NCBI GenBank assembly: GCA_022842325.1
Contig: JALHPU010000004.1
Location: 112,204-176,203 of the forward strand
Direction of reading: 5' to 3'
Length of the DNA stretch: 64,000 nucleotides
From: Sulfuritalea sp.
GTDB lineage: Bacteria; Pseudomonadota; Gammaproteobacteria; Burkholderiales; Rhodocyclaceae
The translations under genes and the position numbers were made by a program. Positions 57,158-64,000 of this stretch are shown in pieces. Below the pieces are notes generated by a model. The model saw only the letters and a list, made by a program, of their open reading frames with translations. It had not been told where the DNA came from and made no database searches. How positions within the stretch are numbered: position 1 is the stretch's first letter; every line of letters begins with the position of its first letter.

Positions 57158-58284
57158 TGCCGGTTCTGGAAAAAGCCAGCGCACTGATTGCGCGACCTTC
57201 GATCACGCCCGAGGATGCCGGTTGCCTCGAGCTGGTCGCCTCGTGGCTGCTGCCGCTGGGATTTGCCATCGAGCGCATCGATGCCGGCGGCGTCTCTAAT
57301 CTCTGGGCGCGGCGCGGCACGACGGGCCGCCTGATCTGCTTCGCCGGCCACACCGACGTGGTACCCACCGGCCCGCTGGAGCAATGGACCTCGCCGCCCT
57401 TCGCGCCGACCGTGCGCAACGGCCATCTCTACGGTCGCGGCGCCGCCGACATGAAAAGTTCGATCGCCGCCTGCGTGGTCGGCATGGAGCGCCTGATACA
57501 ACGCCGTGGCGCCAGCGCCGACTCCCTATGTTTGCTGCTGACCTCGGACGAGGAAGGCGACGCGATCGACGGCACGGTGCGCGTGGTCGAAGCGCTCAAG
57601 GCGCGCAATGAAACCATCGATTTCTGCATCGTCGGCGAACCCACCTGCGTCGCCCGCCTTGGCGACACCATGAAGAACGGCCGCCGCGGCTCGCTCACGG
57701 CCAAGCTCACGGTGCGCGGCGTGCAGGGCCATGTCGCCTATCCGCATCTGGTGAAGAACCCGGTGCATCTGGCCGCGCCCGCCCTGGCCGAACTGGCGGC
57801 CACGACCTGGGATGCCGGCAACGACTACTTCCCGCCGACCAGTTTCCAGATTTCCAACGCCCACGCCGGCACCGGCGCCGGCAACGTGGTGCCGGGCAGC
57901 TTCGTCATCGACTTCAATTTCCGCTTTTCCACCGCCAGCACCGTGGACAGCCTGCAATCGCGCGTGCATCAACTGCTCGACCGCCACCAGCTCGAATACG
58001 AGATCACCTGGACGCTCGGCGCCAAACCCTTCCTGACACCGCGCGGCGAACTCTGCGCGGCGCTCGGCGCGGCAGTCGCCGCCGAGATCGGCATCGCCAC
58101 CGAACTGTCGACCACCGGCGGCACCTCCGACGGCCGCTTCATTGCCGACATCTGCCAGCAACTGGTCGAGTTCGGTCCGCTCAACGCCAGCATCCACAAG
58201 GTCGACGAGTGCGTCGCGGTCGCCGACCTCGAACCGCTGGCGCGCATCTACGAACTTACTTTCGAACGTCTCCTGTCCCAGTGA
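57157..58284 (+). CDS. dapE: Succinyl-diaminopimelate desuccinylase
   Basis: 375 aa M20 metallopeptidase. Metal ligands and catalytic residues in [34 protein letters not shown] and the final [14 protein letters not shown] and GTSDGRF are also kept (the latter as GGTSDGRFI). It splits N-succinyl-LL-DAP to LL-DAP. The start overlaps pilU (TGATG). A copy of the 24-bp element motif falls at 57503-57526 and encodes RRGASADS. Confidence 0.95.
   Translation: MPVLEKASALIARPSITPEDAGCLELVASWLLPLGFAIERIDAGGVSNLWARRGTTGRLICFAGHTDVVPTGPLEQWTSPPFAPTVRNGHLYGRGAADMKSSIAACVVGMERLIQRRGASADSLCLLLTSDEEGDAIDGTVRVVEALKARNETIDFCIVGEPTCVARLGDTMKNGRRGSLTAKLTVRGVQGHVAYPHLVKNPVHLAAPALAELAATTWDAGNDYFPPTSFQISNAHAGTGAGNVVPGSFVIDFNFRFSTASTVDSLQSRVHQLLDRHQLEYEITWTLGAKPFLTPRGELCAALGAAVAAEIGIATELSTTGGTSDGRFIADICQQLVEFGPLNASIHKVDECVAVADLEPLARIYELTFERLLSQ
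57503..57526 (+). repeat. Possible 24-bp dispersed element inside dapE
   Basis: Reads GCCGT-GGC-GCCAGCGCCGACT-CCC: the full 5-base and 13-base blocks are kept. It falls in a loop region of DapE that varies in length between species. Confidence 0.45.
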
Positions 58285-59180
58285 TCAACAGCGCCACCGA
58301 CGAACTCGTTACCGTCCGCGACTGGCTGCGCTGGGCAGTCAGCCGTTTCAACGAAGCCGGCCTGTGCTACGGCCACGGCACCGACAACGCGTGGGACGAG
58401 GCGGTCTGGCTGGTGCTGGCCACCCTGCACCTGCCGCACGACACGCTGGAACCCTGGCTCGACGCCCGCCTGACCCACAGCGAGCGCCTGGGCCTGCTCA
58501 ACAACCTGCAGCAGCGCGTGGTGCACCGCCTGCCCACCGCCTACCTGGTGCAGGAAGCCTGGCTCGGACAGTTCCGCTTCTACGTCGATCAACGCGTCAT
58601 CGTGCCGCGTTCCTACTTCGCCGAATTGCTGGAGCACGGCTTCGCGCCCTGGATCGAGGATCCGGAAGCCGTCGGCAGCGCGCTCGACCTGTGCACGGGG
58701 TCGGGTTGCCTCGCCATCCTGATGGCCCACGCCTTCCCCAATGCCAGCGTCGATGCGATTGACATTTCACCAGACGCGCTGGTGGTGGCTTGCCGCAACA
58801 TCGCCGACTACCGGCTCGAAGACCGCGTCAAGGCCGTCGAATCCGACCTGTTCGCGGCGGTGAAGGGCAAGAGTTACGACCTGATCCTGAGCAACCCGCC
58901 CTACGTCACGGCCGAAGCCATGGCAGCGCTGCCGCCCGAATATCGCCACGAACCGGCGCTGGCGCTGGCCGCGGGGCCGGACGGACTCGACGTGGTGCGC
59001 CGCATCCTCGCCGGGGCGCGCGCGCACCTCAATCCCGGCGGCGTGCTGGCCATCGAAGTCGGCCACAATCAGGACCTGGTCACCGCGGCCTTTCCCGACC
59101 TGGCGGCGGTCTGGATCGACACCGAACATGCCGAAGGCAAGGTGTTCCTGCTGACGCGCGAGGACCTGCCGGAAGCTTAG
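58281..59180 (+). CDS. prmB: 50S ribosomal protein L3 N5-glutamine methyltransferase
   Basis: 299 aa from GTG (GTGA overlap with dapE). HemK/PrmB family: N-terminal helical domain with [25 protein letters not shown] motif [12 protein letters not shown] and the catalytic NPPYV. The N-terminal start and [16 protein letters not shown] point to PrmB rather than PrmC. Last gene of the dap row. Confidence 0.94.
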   Translation: MINSATDELVTVRDWLRWAVSRFNEAGLCYGHGTDNAWDEAVWLVLATLHLPHDTLEPWLDARLTHSERLGLLNNLQQRVVHRLPTAYLVQEAWLGQFRFYVDQRVIVPRSYFAELLEHGFAPWIEDPEAVGSALDLCTGSGCLAILMAHAFPNASVDAIDISPDALVVACRNIADYRLEDRVKAVESDLFAAVKGKSYDLILSNPPYVTAEAMAALPPEYRHEPALALAAGPDGLDVVRRILAGARAHLNPGGVLAIEVGHNQDLVTAAFPDLAAVWIDTEHAEGKVFLLTREDLPEA

Positions 59181-60802
59181 CCAGGCGCCACCCAGGCAAA
59201 GCCGACACGCATGTAGTCGGCACCTTCCTCGATGAGTTCCATCAAGCGGATGTGACGGGTATGTTCTCCGGCCATGATTTCGCAGAGTTCGCCGATCCAG
59301 ATGGCCTGCCGTTCGATCAGCAACACCGGACGGTCGTGCGCCTTGACGGTATCCGGCAGCAACAGGGCGCGCATGTAGGAGTATTTGAAACCGCCGCTCG
59401 TCGTCTCCCAGTTCGACGCCTTGTCCGTCTCGTTGCCGATCACGCGCAGATGGGTGGCGATCGGACGCTTGGACATGATCCACAAGCCGCAATGCATGCT
59501 GCCGAAATCGGAAGCTTCGACGCTGCGTATGATGCCGACCCACCAGGCGTCGTTGTCGCGGACCGCGCAGAGGACGCCGGGCTCGGCCCATGCACCCAGA
59601 CCTTGCGGAATCTCGACGCCGAGCCCCCATTCGCTGCGGTCGCGCAGGGTCCACACTTCCGGTTCCGCGCCCGGAGTTTCCGCCGCCAGCTGCATATCCG
59701 AACGCTGGCGCTGCTCGACGTTCAGCTCGTCGCCGATCGACGCACCCGATCCCGCATCCAGTATCTTTACGCGCGGCGAAATCGCGGCAAAGCCATGGAT
59801 GATCGCGACCGGGGCGGTTACCGCCGTACGCGCGTAGCGCCGCTGCGGCGGATTTGGCCCCAGATAGATGAGCAGATGGCGAATCACGCTGACGATCTGC
59901 GCCGGCGAGAATTCCGCGCCGAAGCGAGCCTCCTCGGCGAGGAGATTCTTCTCGACCAGACCCTCGATTTCCTCCAGTTTCGTCAAGGCAATTCCGCCGC
60001 CGAAGTAGCGTTTCGTGGGGGACAAGGCTTCGTCCGGGTCGCGTTGTCGAGGCGGTGTTGCCGCGGCCAGGTCGAGCACGAAATTGCAGTTGGGCAAAGC
60101 TTGCGCCGACCATGAGAAAGAGGTCACAAACCGCCCCAGAATGCGACCGGCAAGCTCCACCTGTTCCGGCGGCAGTTCGTGCAACGCGGCCAGGCTCATG
60201 CCCGCCATGCGCAACAGCTCGGCGCGAATGGTCGAATGCAATTCATTTTCGTAGACGACGATCGCCGCATGATCGAGCCTGGTTTTCTCGGCATAGGCAA
60301 ACAGCCGGCAGGGCGATTCCCAGAGTTCGGCGCCGGAACCGATATAGCGCAGCTGGCGCATCCGCTCGGCGCGCTCGCAGGCGCGAATGGCGCGCGCGAT
60401 GGCAATCGCGAGGTGACTGGTGAAGCGGGCCGCGCCGGCCTCACCGGCTTGGTGATCGAGAACGCAGCGCTCGTAGGCCGCTGCCAGCGCAGACCAGTAG
60501 CTGTGGAGCGACTCGAAGAGCTTGCGCTGATCCTGGTCCCGCCTGTGGATGTGCCGCAGGTAGTCCTGCAACACGGCCGCCGCGAAGCGGCTGCCGCCGG
60601 TCTCGATCTCGACCACGATCGCGAAGCGGTCGTCGCAGGCAAAGCCGTCGATTCCGGCGACGGAATCGGCCCACGCCGCGATCTCGGTCAGCGCGGCGAG
60701 CGCTGGCGTCCTTTCCAGTTGCTGCAGCACCCGGCGCGCGGACTCGACCGAATTCATCGGATGGTCGGGCTTGTGCGAGAACAGTTTTCCAAGTTCGAAC
60801 AT
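59177..60802 (-). CDS. Large unknown protein with a split PilZ-like motif
   Basis: 541 aa, mostly helical N-terminal 300 residues with no membrane segment. At about 320-324 it has RRYAR (RxxxR), and at about 386-391 DRSEWG (DxSxxG); these are the two c-di-GMP-contacting motifs of PilZ domains, in the right order but about 60 residues apart instead of about 25. The rest of the C-terminal half is beta-rich (WVGIIRSVE, RPVLLIERQAIWIGELCEIM). Function unknown. Its stop overlaps the prmB stop region by 4 nt; it is 22 nt behind the methyltransferase gene. Confidence 0.7.
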   Translation of the reverse strand: MFELGKLFSHKPDHPMNSVESARRVLQQLERTPALAALTEIAAWADSVAGIDGFACDDRFAIVVEIETGGSRFAAAVLQDYLRHIHRRDQDQRKLFESLHSYWSALAAAYERCVLDHQAGEAGAARFTSHLAIAIARAIRACERAERMRQLRYIGSGAELWESPCRLFAYAEKTRLDHAAIVVYENELHSTIRAELLRMAGMSLAALHELPPEQVELAGRILGRFVTSFSWSAQALPNCNFVLDLAAATPPRQRDPDEALSPTKRYFGGGIALTKLEEIEGLVEKNLLAEEARFGAEFSPAQIVSVIRHLLIYLGPNPPQRRYARTAVTAPVAIIHGFAAISPRVKILDAGSGASIGDELNVEQRQRSDMQLAAETPGAEPEVWTLRDRSEWGLGVEIPQGLGAWAEPGVLCAVRDNDAWWVGIIRSVEASDFGSMHCGLWIMSKRPIATHLRVIGNETDKASNWETTSGGFKYSYMRALLLPDTVKAHDRPVLLIERQAIWIGELCEIMAGEHTRHIRLMELIEEGADYMRVGFAWVAPG

Positions 60803-60824
60803 CAGGCAGCTCCCGTGCAGTCGA

Positions 60825-61451
60825 TCAGGGTTTGCGGGCGACCAGTCCGATCAGCGCCGAGCGGCCCTTGTGCCCGCGACCCTCGGCAATGTCTTCCTCG
60901 TACTCGACGATTTCCTCGATTTCCCAGCCGGCATAGGCATCGAGCAGGATTTCGCGAGTGTAGAGGTTTTCCAGCACGCCAGGCCCGCCGGTACCGTACT
61001 CGAGCTGCTTCGGCGTGTAGCCCTGCAGCAGGATGCGCCCGCCGCGAGCGGCCAGCTGCTTCATCGCGGCAAACTGCCGCTCCCGTTCTGCGGCGCCGGT
61101 GAACTGGATGAAAATGCCGATCACCCAGTCGAAAGCGCCATGCATGGGCGGCGGCGGCCAGCCCGGCGCCAGCATGTCGGCCTGCAGGAAAGCGATCGCC
61201 ACGCCACGTCCGGCAGCCAGCCGGCGCGCCTTTTCCACGGCGACGGCCGAAATCTCGACCGCCGTCACCTCCAGCCCCTGCTCCGCCAGCCAGACCGAGT
61301 TGCGCCCCTCGCCGTCGGCCACGCACAAGGCCGTGCGACCGTCGCGCAGCAGCCCGGCGCGATGCGCGAGAAAACGGCTGGGCTCGGTGCCGAACAGGTA
61401 TTCGTCGCCCGCATCCTGGTAGCGCGCATTCCAGCGGATTTCCTGGCTCAT
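60825..61451 (-). CDS. Class I SAM-dependent methyltransferase (TehB/TPMT-like)
   Basis: 208 aa. RWNARYQDAGDEYLFGTEPSRFL at the start, motif I ALCVADGEGRNSVWLA, then VEISAVAVEKARRLA. The W-N-x-R-Y-x2..E-Y-x-F-G-x-P start is shared by thiopurine/tellurite-type methyltransferases. Substrate unknown, small molecule likely. A 24-bp element lies 43 nt upstream. Confidence 0.87.
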   Translation of the reverse strand: MSQEIRWNARYQDAGDEYLFGTEPSRFLAHRAGLLRDGRTALCVADGEGRNSVWLAEQGLEVTAVEISAVAVEKARRLAAGRGVAIAFLQADMLAPGWPPPPMHGAFDWVIGIFIQFTGAAERERQFAAMKQLAARGGRILLQGYTPKQLEYGTGGPGVLENLYTREILLDAYAGWEIEEIVEYEEDIAEGRGHKGRSALIGLVARKP

Positions 61452-61494
61452 GAAAGCAATTCCCCGTCATGGATCGAAACCCGAATAGTACTGC

Positions 61495-61518
61495 GCCGTC
61501 CCGTCGGCGCCGACTCTT
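61495..61518 (+). repeat. 24-bp dispersed element, upstream of the TehB-like gene
   Basis: Reads GCCGT-CCC-GTCGGCGCCGACT-CTT (two changes in the core), in the intergenic region and in opposite orientation to the gene. Confidence 0.65.
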
Positions 61519-61600
61519 GCCTGTTGGCGGGTCGAGCCGGAAATGACGGGACGGTCCGGGAAGGCTGGTGTATGTCAGAAGCTCGGAATGTCAAATGACT

Positions 61601-61643
61601 CTGACCCCTTTTAGTTGCTGACCCCTTTAGTTGCTTTAGTTGC
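61601..61643. repeat. Short tandem CTGACCCCTTTAGTTG repeats
   Basis: Two nearly identical units at 61601 and 61618 and a half unit at 61635. TCTGACCCC occurs again at 62441 on the other side of the toxin-antitoxin genes. Confidence 0.6.
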
Positions 61644-61654
61644 TCTTCACTGGC

Positions 61655-61678
61655 GCCGTACCGCCAGCGCCGACTGTT
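61655..61678 (+). repeat. 24-bp dispersed element, before the AbrB/PIN module
   Basis: Reads GCCGT-ACC-GCCAGCGCCGACT-GTT, 42 nt before the operator palindrome. Confidence 0.75.
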
Positions 61679-61720
61679 TGGCCGACTGGGTGAAGCGCTG
61701 GACGCTTCAGCATTCTTGGC

Positions 61721-61745
61721 GTAAAGTAAGGATTCCTTACTTTAC
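61721..61745. promoter_or_regulatory. Operator palindrome of the AbrB/PIN toxin-antitoxin operon
   Basis: GTAAAGTAAGGA, one T, then the exact reverse complement (12-bp arms). It ends 3 nt before the first possible ATG. AbrB-type antitoxins bind such palindromes to repress their own promoter, so this is the likely autoregulatory site. Confidence 0.75.
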
Positions 61746-61748
61746 TGA

Positions 61749-62009
61749 ATGCCCTCCGCCATGCTTGCCAAACTCACCTCGAAGAACCAATTGACCCTGC
61801 CGAAGAGCATCACCGCCGCAATCGGTGCCACGGAGTACTTCGACGTCGAGGCCAGCAACGGCCGCATCGTGCTGACGCCGGTACGCATCCAGCGCGGCGA
61901 TGCGGTGCGCGCCAAGCTTGCCGAGCTCGAACTCCAGGAACAGGACACCGCAGATGCCGTGGCATGGGCGCGACGGGCTGCGGCCGGAAAGCCGGCGCGC
62001 AAGAAATGA
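61749..62009 (+). CDS. AbrB/MazE-family antitoxin
   Basis: 86 aa (82 aa if the second ATG at 61761 is used, which fits the family start M-L-A-K-L-T-S-K-N-Q better). The swapped-hairpin AbrB DNA-binding domain is KLTSKNQLTLPKSI...YFDVEASNGRIVLTPV. The C-terminal tail would bind and block the PIN toxin. No clear ribosome site is seen for either start. It overlaps the toxin gene by 4 nt. Confidence 0.87.
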   Translation: MPSAMLAKLTSKNQLTLPKSITAAIGATEYFDVEASNGRIVLTPVRIQRGDAVRAKLAELELQEQDTADAVAWARRAAAGKPARKK

Positions 62010-62437
62010 ATCGTCCGCCGCGGGTGGTGATCGACACCAATCTGGTGCTGTCGGCACTGGTGTTCGCCGGTGGGCGGCTCGCGCCGCTGCGGCTGGCCTG
62101 GCAGGGTCAGCGCGTGCTGCCGCTGGTGTCGCGCGCCACGGCCGCCGAATTGATTCGTGCCCTGGCTTACCCGAAGTTCAAGCTGGCCGCGCATGAGCAG
62201 GAAGAACTGCTGGCGGACTATCTGCCCTATTGCAAAACAGTGCGCGTTCCCGACCCGCCGCCGGCCACGCCACCCTGTCGGGATAAGTTCGACGTGCCTT
62301 TTCTGGAATTGGCGCTGGCCGGGAAAGCCGATGCGCTGGTGACCGGCGACAAGGATCTGCTGAGTCTTGCCGGTAAGTTGGCGTGCCCGATCCTTGGTGC
62401 GGAGCAGTTTTTGAGCGCATTCGATATCCAAAACTAA
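62006..62437 (+). CDS. PIN-domain toxin (VapC-like RNase)
   Basis: 143 aa. PIN acidic residues: Asp in VVIDTNLVLSAL, Glu in ATAAELIRAL, the D-x-F-LELAL region and Asp in VTGDKDLL. This is the putative toxin component, PIN family (COG1569-like), which pairs with AbrB antitoxins. The set is intact with its operator, so the module is probably functional. Confidence 0.88.
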   Translation: MNRPPRVVIDTNLVLSALVFAGGRLAPLRLAWQGQRVLPLVSRATAAELIRALAYPKFKLAAHEQEELLADYLPYCKTVRVPDPPPATPPCRDKFDVPFLELALAGKADALVTGDKDLLSLAGKLACPILGAEQFLSAFDIQN

Positions 62438-62474
62438 GGGTCTGACCCCGACTGCCGGGACCGCCCGGGCAATG

Positions 62475-62558
62475 GCCGCCGTATTCGGGCAGCGGGCTCG
62501 GAACATAGTCGATCACCCGCTGCTTGCCGGTCTTGATTTCCAGGCGTGCCGACGGCCA
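62475..62558 (-). pseudogene. HlyD-family secretion adaptor, C-terminal stub
   Basis: Just behind the RTX stop the minus strand reads RLEIKTGKQRVIDYVPSPL, matching the last residues of type I secretion periplasmic adaptors (E-I-K/V-T-G-x-R-x-V-I-D-Y-x-L-S-P-L). No start or upstream part remains. It suggests that an HlyD gene once lay downstream of the RTX gene and was deleted up to its end. Confidence 0.55.
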
Positions 62559-62561
62559 GGA

Positions 62562-64000
62562 CTACTGCCAGTTCGCCGCGATCACCGGCGCCAGCGCCTC
62601 CTGCCAGACCGGCGGCAGCGTGGTCTGGCCCGCTCCCGGCGGCGCGAAGGCAGCCATGGCCTGCACCAGGTTCTCGACCTGGCTGTCGAGCAGCAGACCG
62701 CCATCGGCGGTACGGAATTCCTCGACGCGATATTGCTCGCCGAGGTACCAGTTCTGCACGATCAACTTGTCCGAGGTGCCGATCACGCTGGCTTCGAGGT
62801 TGTTGCCGACGTGGCGCAGCCAGATCTGCTCGGCGGCGATGCCGGCGAGAAATTCCGCGGCGTCGCTGTTGCCCGGCGTAGCGTCGTTCTCGATCAGCGT
62901 ATCGACGCCATCGCCGCGACCGATCCGGTAGGTGTCGCCGCCCTGACCGCCGCTCAGCCTATCGGTCCCCGCTCCGCCGACGATGATGTCGCTGCCGGCG
63001 CTGCCGGTGATGGCGTCGTTCCCCGCCCCGCCGTCGATCATGGCGATGCCGACCAGTTCGGTCGCCGAGAAGTCCAGCGTGTCGCTGCTTCCCGTTCCGG
63101 CGATGACATCGTTGCCGCCATTGCCGTCGATCTTCTCGACCGTCGCTGCGCCGCTGAAGTTGTACATGCGGATCGTGTCGTCGCCCGCGCTGCCTTGCAA
63201 GACGTCGTAACCGGCGCCGCCTTCGAAGCGGTCGTAACCGGCGTCGGTGCCGCTCAGCAGAAAGACATCGTCGCCAGAATCGCCCTTGAGGTTGTCGGTC
63301 CCCGCTCCGCCGACGATGATGTCGCTGCCGGCGCTGCCGGTGATGGCGTCGTTCCCCGCCCCGCCGTCGATCATGGCGATGCCGACCAGTTCGGTCGCCG
63401 AGAAGTCCAGCGTGTCGCTGCTTCCCGTTCCGGCGATGACATCGTTGCCGCCATTGCCGTCGATCTTCTCGACCGTCGCTGCGCCGCTGAAGTTGTACAT
63501 GCGGATCGTGTCGTCGCCCGCGCTGCCTTGCAAGACGTCGTAACCGGCGCCGCCTTCGAAGCGGTCGTAACCGGCGTCGGTGCCGCTCAGCAGAAAGACA
63601 TCGTCGCCAGAATCGCCCTTGAGGTTGTCGGTCCCCGCTCCGCCGACGATGATGTCGCTGCCGGCGCTGCCAGTGATGGCGTCATTGCCGACACCACCAT
63701 CAATCAGGGCGATTCCGACCAGCTCCGTAGCCGAGAAGTCCAGGGTGTCGCTGCTGCCGGTGCCGGCGATGACGTCGTAGCCACCGTTGCCGTCGATTCT
63801 CTCGACGGTGGCACTGCCGCTGAAGTTGTACATACGGAAGGTGTCATCGCCGGCGCTGCCTTGCAGGATGTCGTAACCGTCACCGCCCTCGAAGCGGTCG
63901 TAACCGCCGTCGGTGCCGCTCAGCAGGAACAGGTCGTCGCCGGCACTGCCGATCACGTTGTCGGTACCGCTGCCGCCGACGATGATGTCGTTGCCGGCGC
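62562..64000 (-). CDS. RTX (hemolysin-type calcium-binding repeat) protein, C-terminal part
   Basis: Last 478 codons; the start is outside the window. Many GGxGxDx(L/I/F) nonapeptides within three copies of a 111-residue unit (GSAGDDTIRMYNFSG, DTLDFSATELVGIAMIDGG, GGAGTDNLKGDSGDD). The end (IAAEQIWLRHVGN-LEASVIGTSDKLIVQNWY, then AMAAFAPP, and the terminal APVIAANWQ) is the standard C-terminus of betaproteobacterial RTX proteins and contains the type I secretion signal. Function of the missing N-terminal part (adhesin, enzyme or S-layer) cannot be told. Calcium-dependent folding outside the cell is expected. Confidence 0.88.
   Translation of the reverse strand, partial: AGNDIIVGGSGTDNVIGSAGDDLFLLSGTDGGYDRFEGGDGYDILQGSAGDDTFRMYNFSGSATVERIDGNGGYDVIAGTGSSDTLDFSATELVGIALIDGGVGNDAITGSAGSDIIVGGAGTDNLKGDSGDDVFLLSGTDAGYDRFEGGAGYDVLQGSAGDDTIRMYNFSGAATVEKIDGNGGNDVIAGTGSSDTLDFSATELVGIAMIDGGAGNDAITGSAGSDIIVGGAGTDNLKGDSGDDVFLLSGTDAGYDRFEGGAGYDVLQGSAGDDTIRMYNFSGAATVEKIDGNGGNDVIAGTGSSDTLDFSATELVGIAMIDGGAGNDAITGSAGSDIIVGGAGTDRLSGGQGGDTYRIGRGDGVDTLIENDATPGNSDAAEFLAGIAAEQIWLRHVGNNLEASVIGTSDKLIVQNWYLGEQYRVEEFRTADGGLLLDSQVENLVQAMAAFAPPGAGQTTLPPVWQEALAPVIAANWQ
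62963..63961 (-). repeat. Three tandem 333-bp repeats in the RTX gene
   Basis: Period 333 bp (111 codons), boundaries at 62963, 63296, 63629 and 63962. Copies 62963-63295 and 63296-63628 appear identical; the third shares its first about 42 bp and then diverges by many silent changes. Confidence 0.9.

Noticed and set aside
62178..62516. 112-codon minus-strand frame starting MIDYVPSPLPEYGG
   Set aside because: Its first residues belong to the HlyD stub read from further upstream; the rest is antisense to the PIN toxin gene.

Overview
The window is GC-rich, gene-dense chromosomal DNA that reads as a betaproteobacterium, most likely Rhodocyclales or a close relative. This is inferred from the gene set and order: rluC/rne divergent pair followed by HAD-Rieske-sppA, a dapC-dapD-pilU-dapE-prmB cluster, ppx/ppk divergence, DUF3301, CreA, YaeQ, and an RTX protein with the C-terminus typical of betaproteobacterial type I secretion substrates. 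No rRNA, CRISPR array, transposase or phage structural gene was seen. One tRNA (Asn) is present.

Layout. 1-1378: dsbA (partial)-dsbB and a membrane methyltransferase. 1394-6004 (minus): a complete branched-chain/aromatic-type ABC transporter (livG-livF-binding protein-livH-livM). 6176-10885: a 1569-residue CHASE-PAS-GGDEF-EAL-CZB c-di-GMP enzyme. 11390-26873 (minus): a long lipid-oriented block with an MCE transporter (MlaE/F/D and lipoprotein), an acyl-CoA ligase, a penicillin-acylase family enzyme, an ECHDC3-like crotonase, then (after an island) an ACP-ligase-PlsC fusion overlapping an MFS transporter. 15539-18444: a small defence/toxin-antitoxin relic island inside that block. 26941-30607: ppx and ppk. 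30594-39488: sppA, Rieske, HAD, rluC, rne, a low-molecular-weight phosphatase, uvrB. 39640-44517: tyrB, tRNA-Asn and small genes. 44712-48519: a tightly overlapping MoxR AAA-VWA-DUF364 operon. 48623-53803: selO, arginase, yaeQ, a REP array, and three small enzymes or repeat proteins. 53914-59180: dapC-dapD-pilU-dapE-prmB. 59177-61451: a PilZ-like unknown and a methyltransferase. 61721-62437: an AbrB/PIN toxin-antitoxin module with its palindromic operator. 62562-64000: the 3' part of an RTX protein, with a stub of an HlyD secretion adaptor behind it.

Main observations. (1) A dispersed 24-bp element (GCCGT, three variable bases, GCCAGCGCCGACT, then N-T-pyrimidine) occurs at least seven times at gene borders, and direct copies bracket the relic island. 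(2) The island contains an intact XRE-ImmA/DUF4411 pair next to truncated or fused fragments: KilA-N joined to a DinD/BRO-like piece, the N-terminus of a type III methylase, and an orphan ccdA with an eight-codon ccdB stub. (3) The MoxR-VWA-DUF364 operon looks like an uncharacterised metal-insertion or chaperone system. (4) A REP/REPIN-like array lies behind yaeQ. (5) Several proteins lack expected catalytic residues: LivF Walker A Lys, crotonase glutamates, and the CXXC of a TlpA-like protein.
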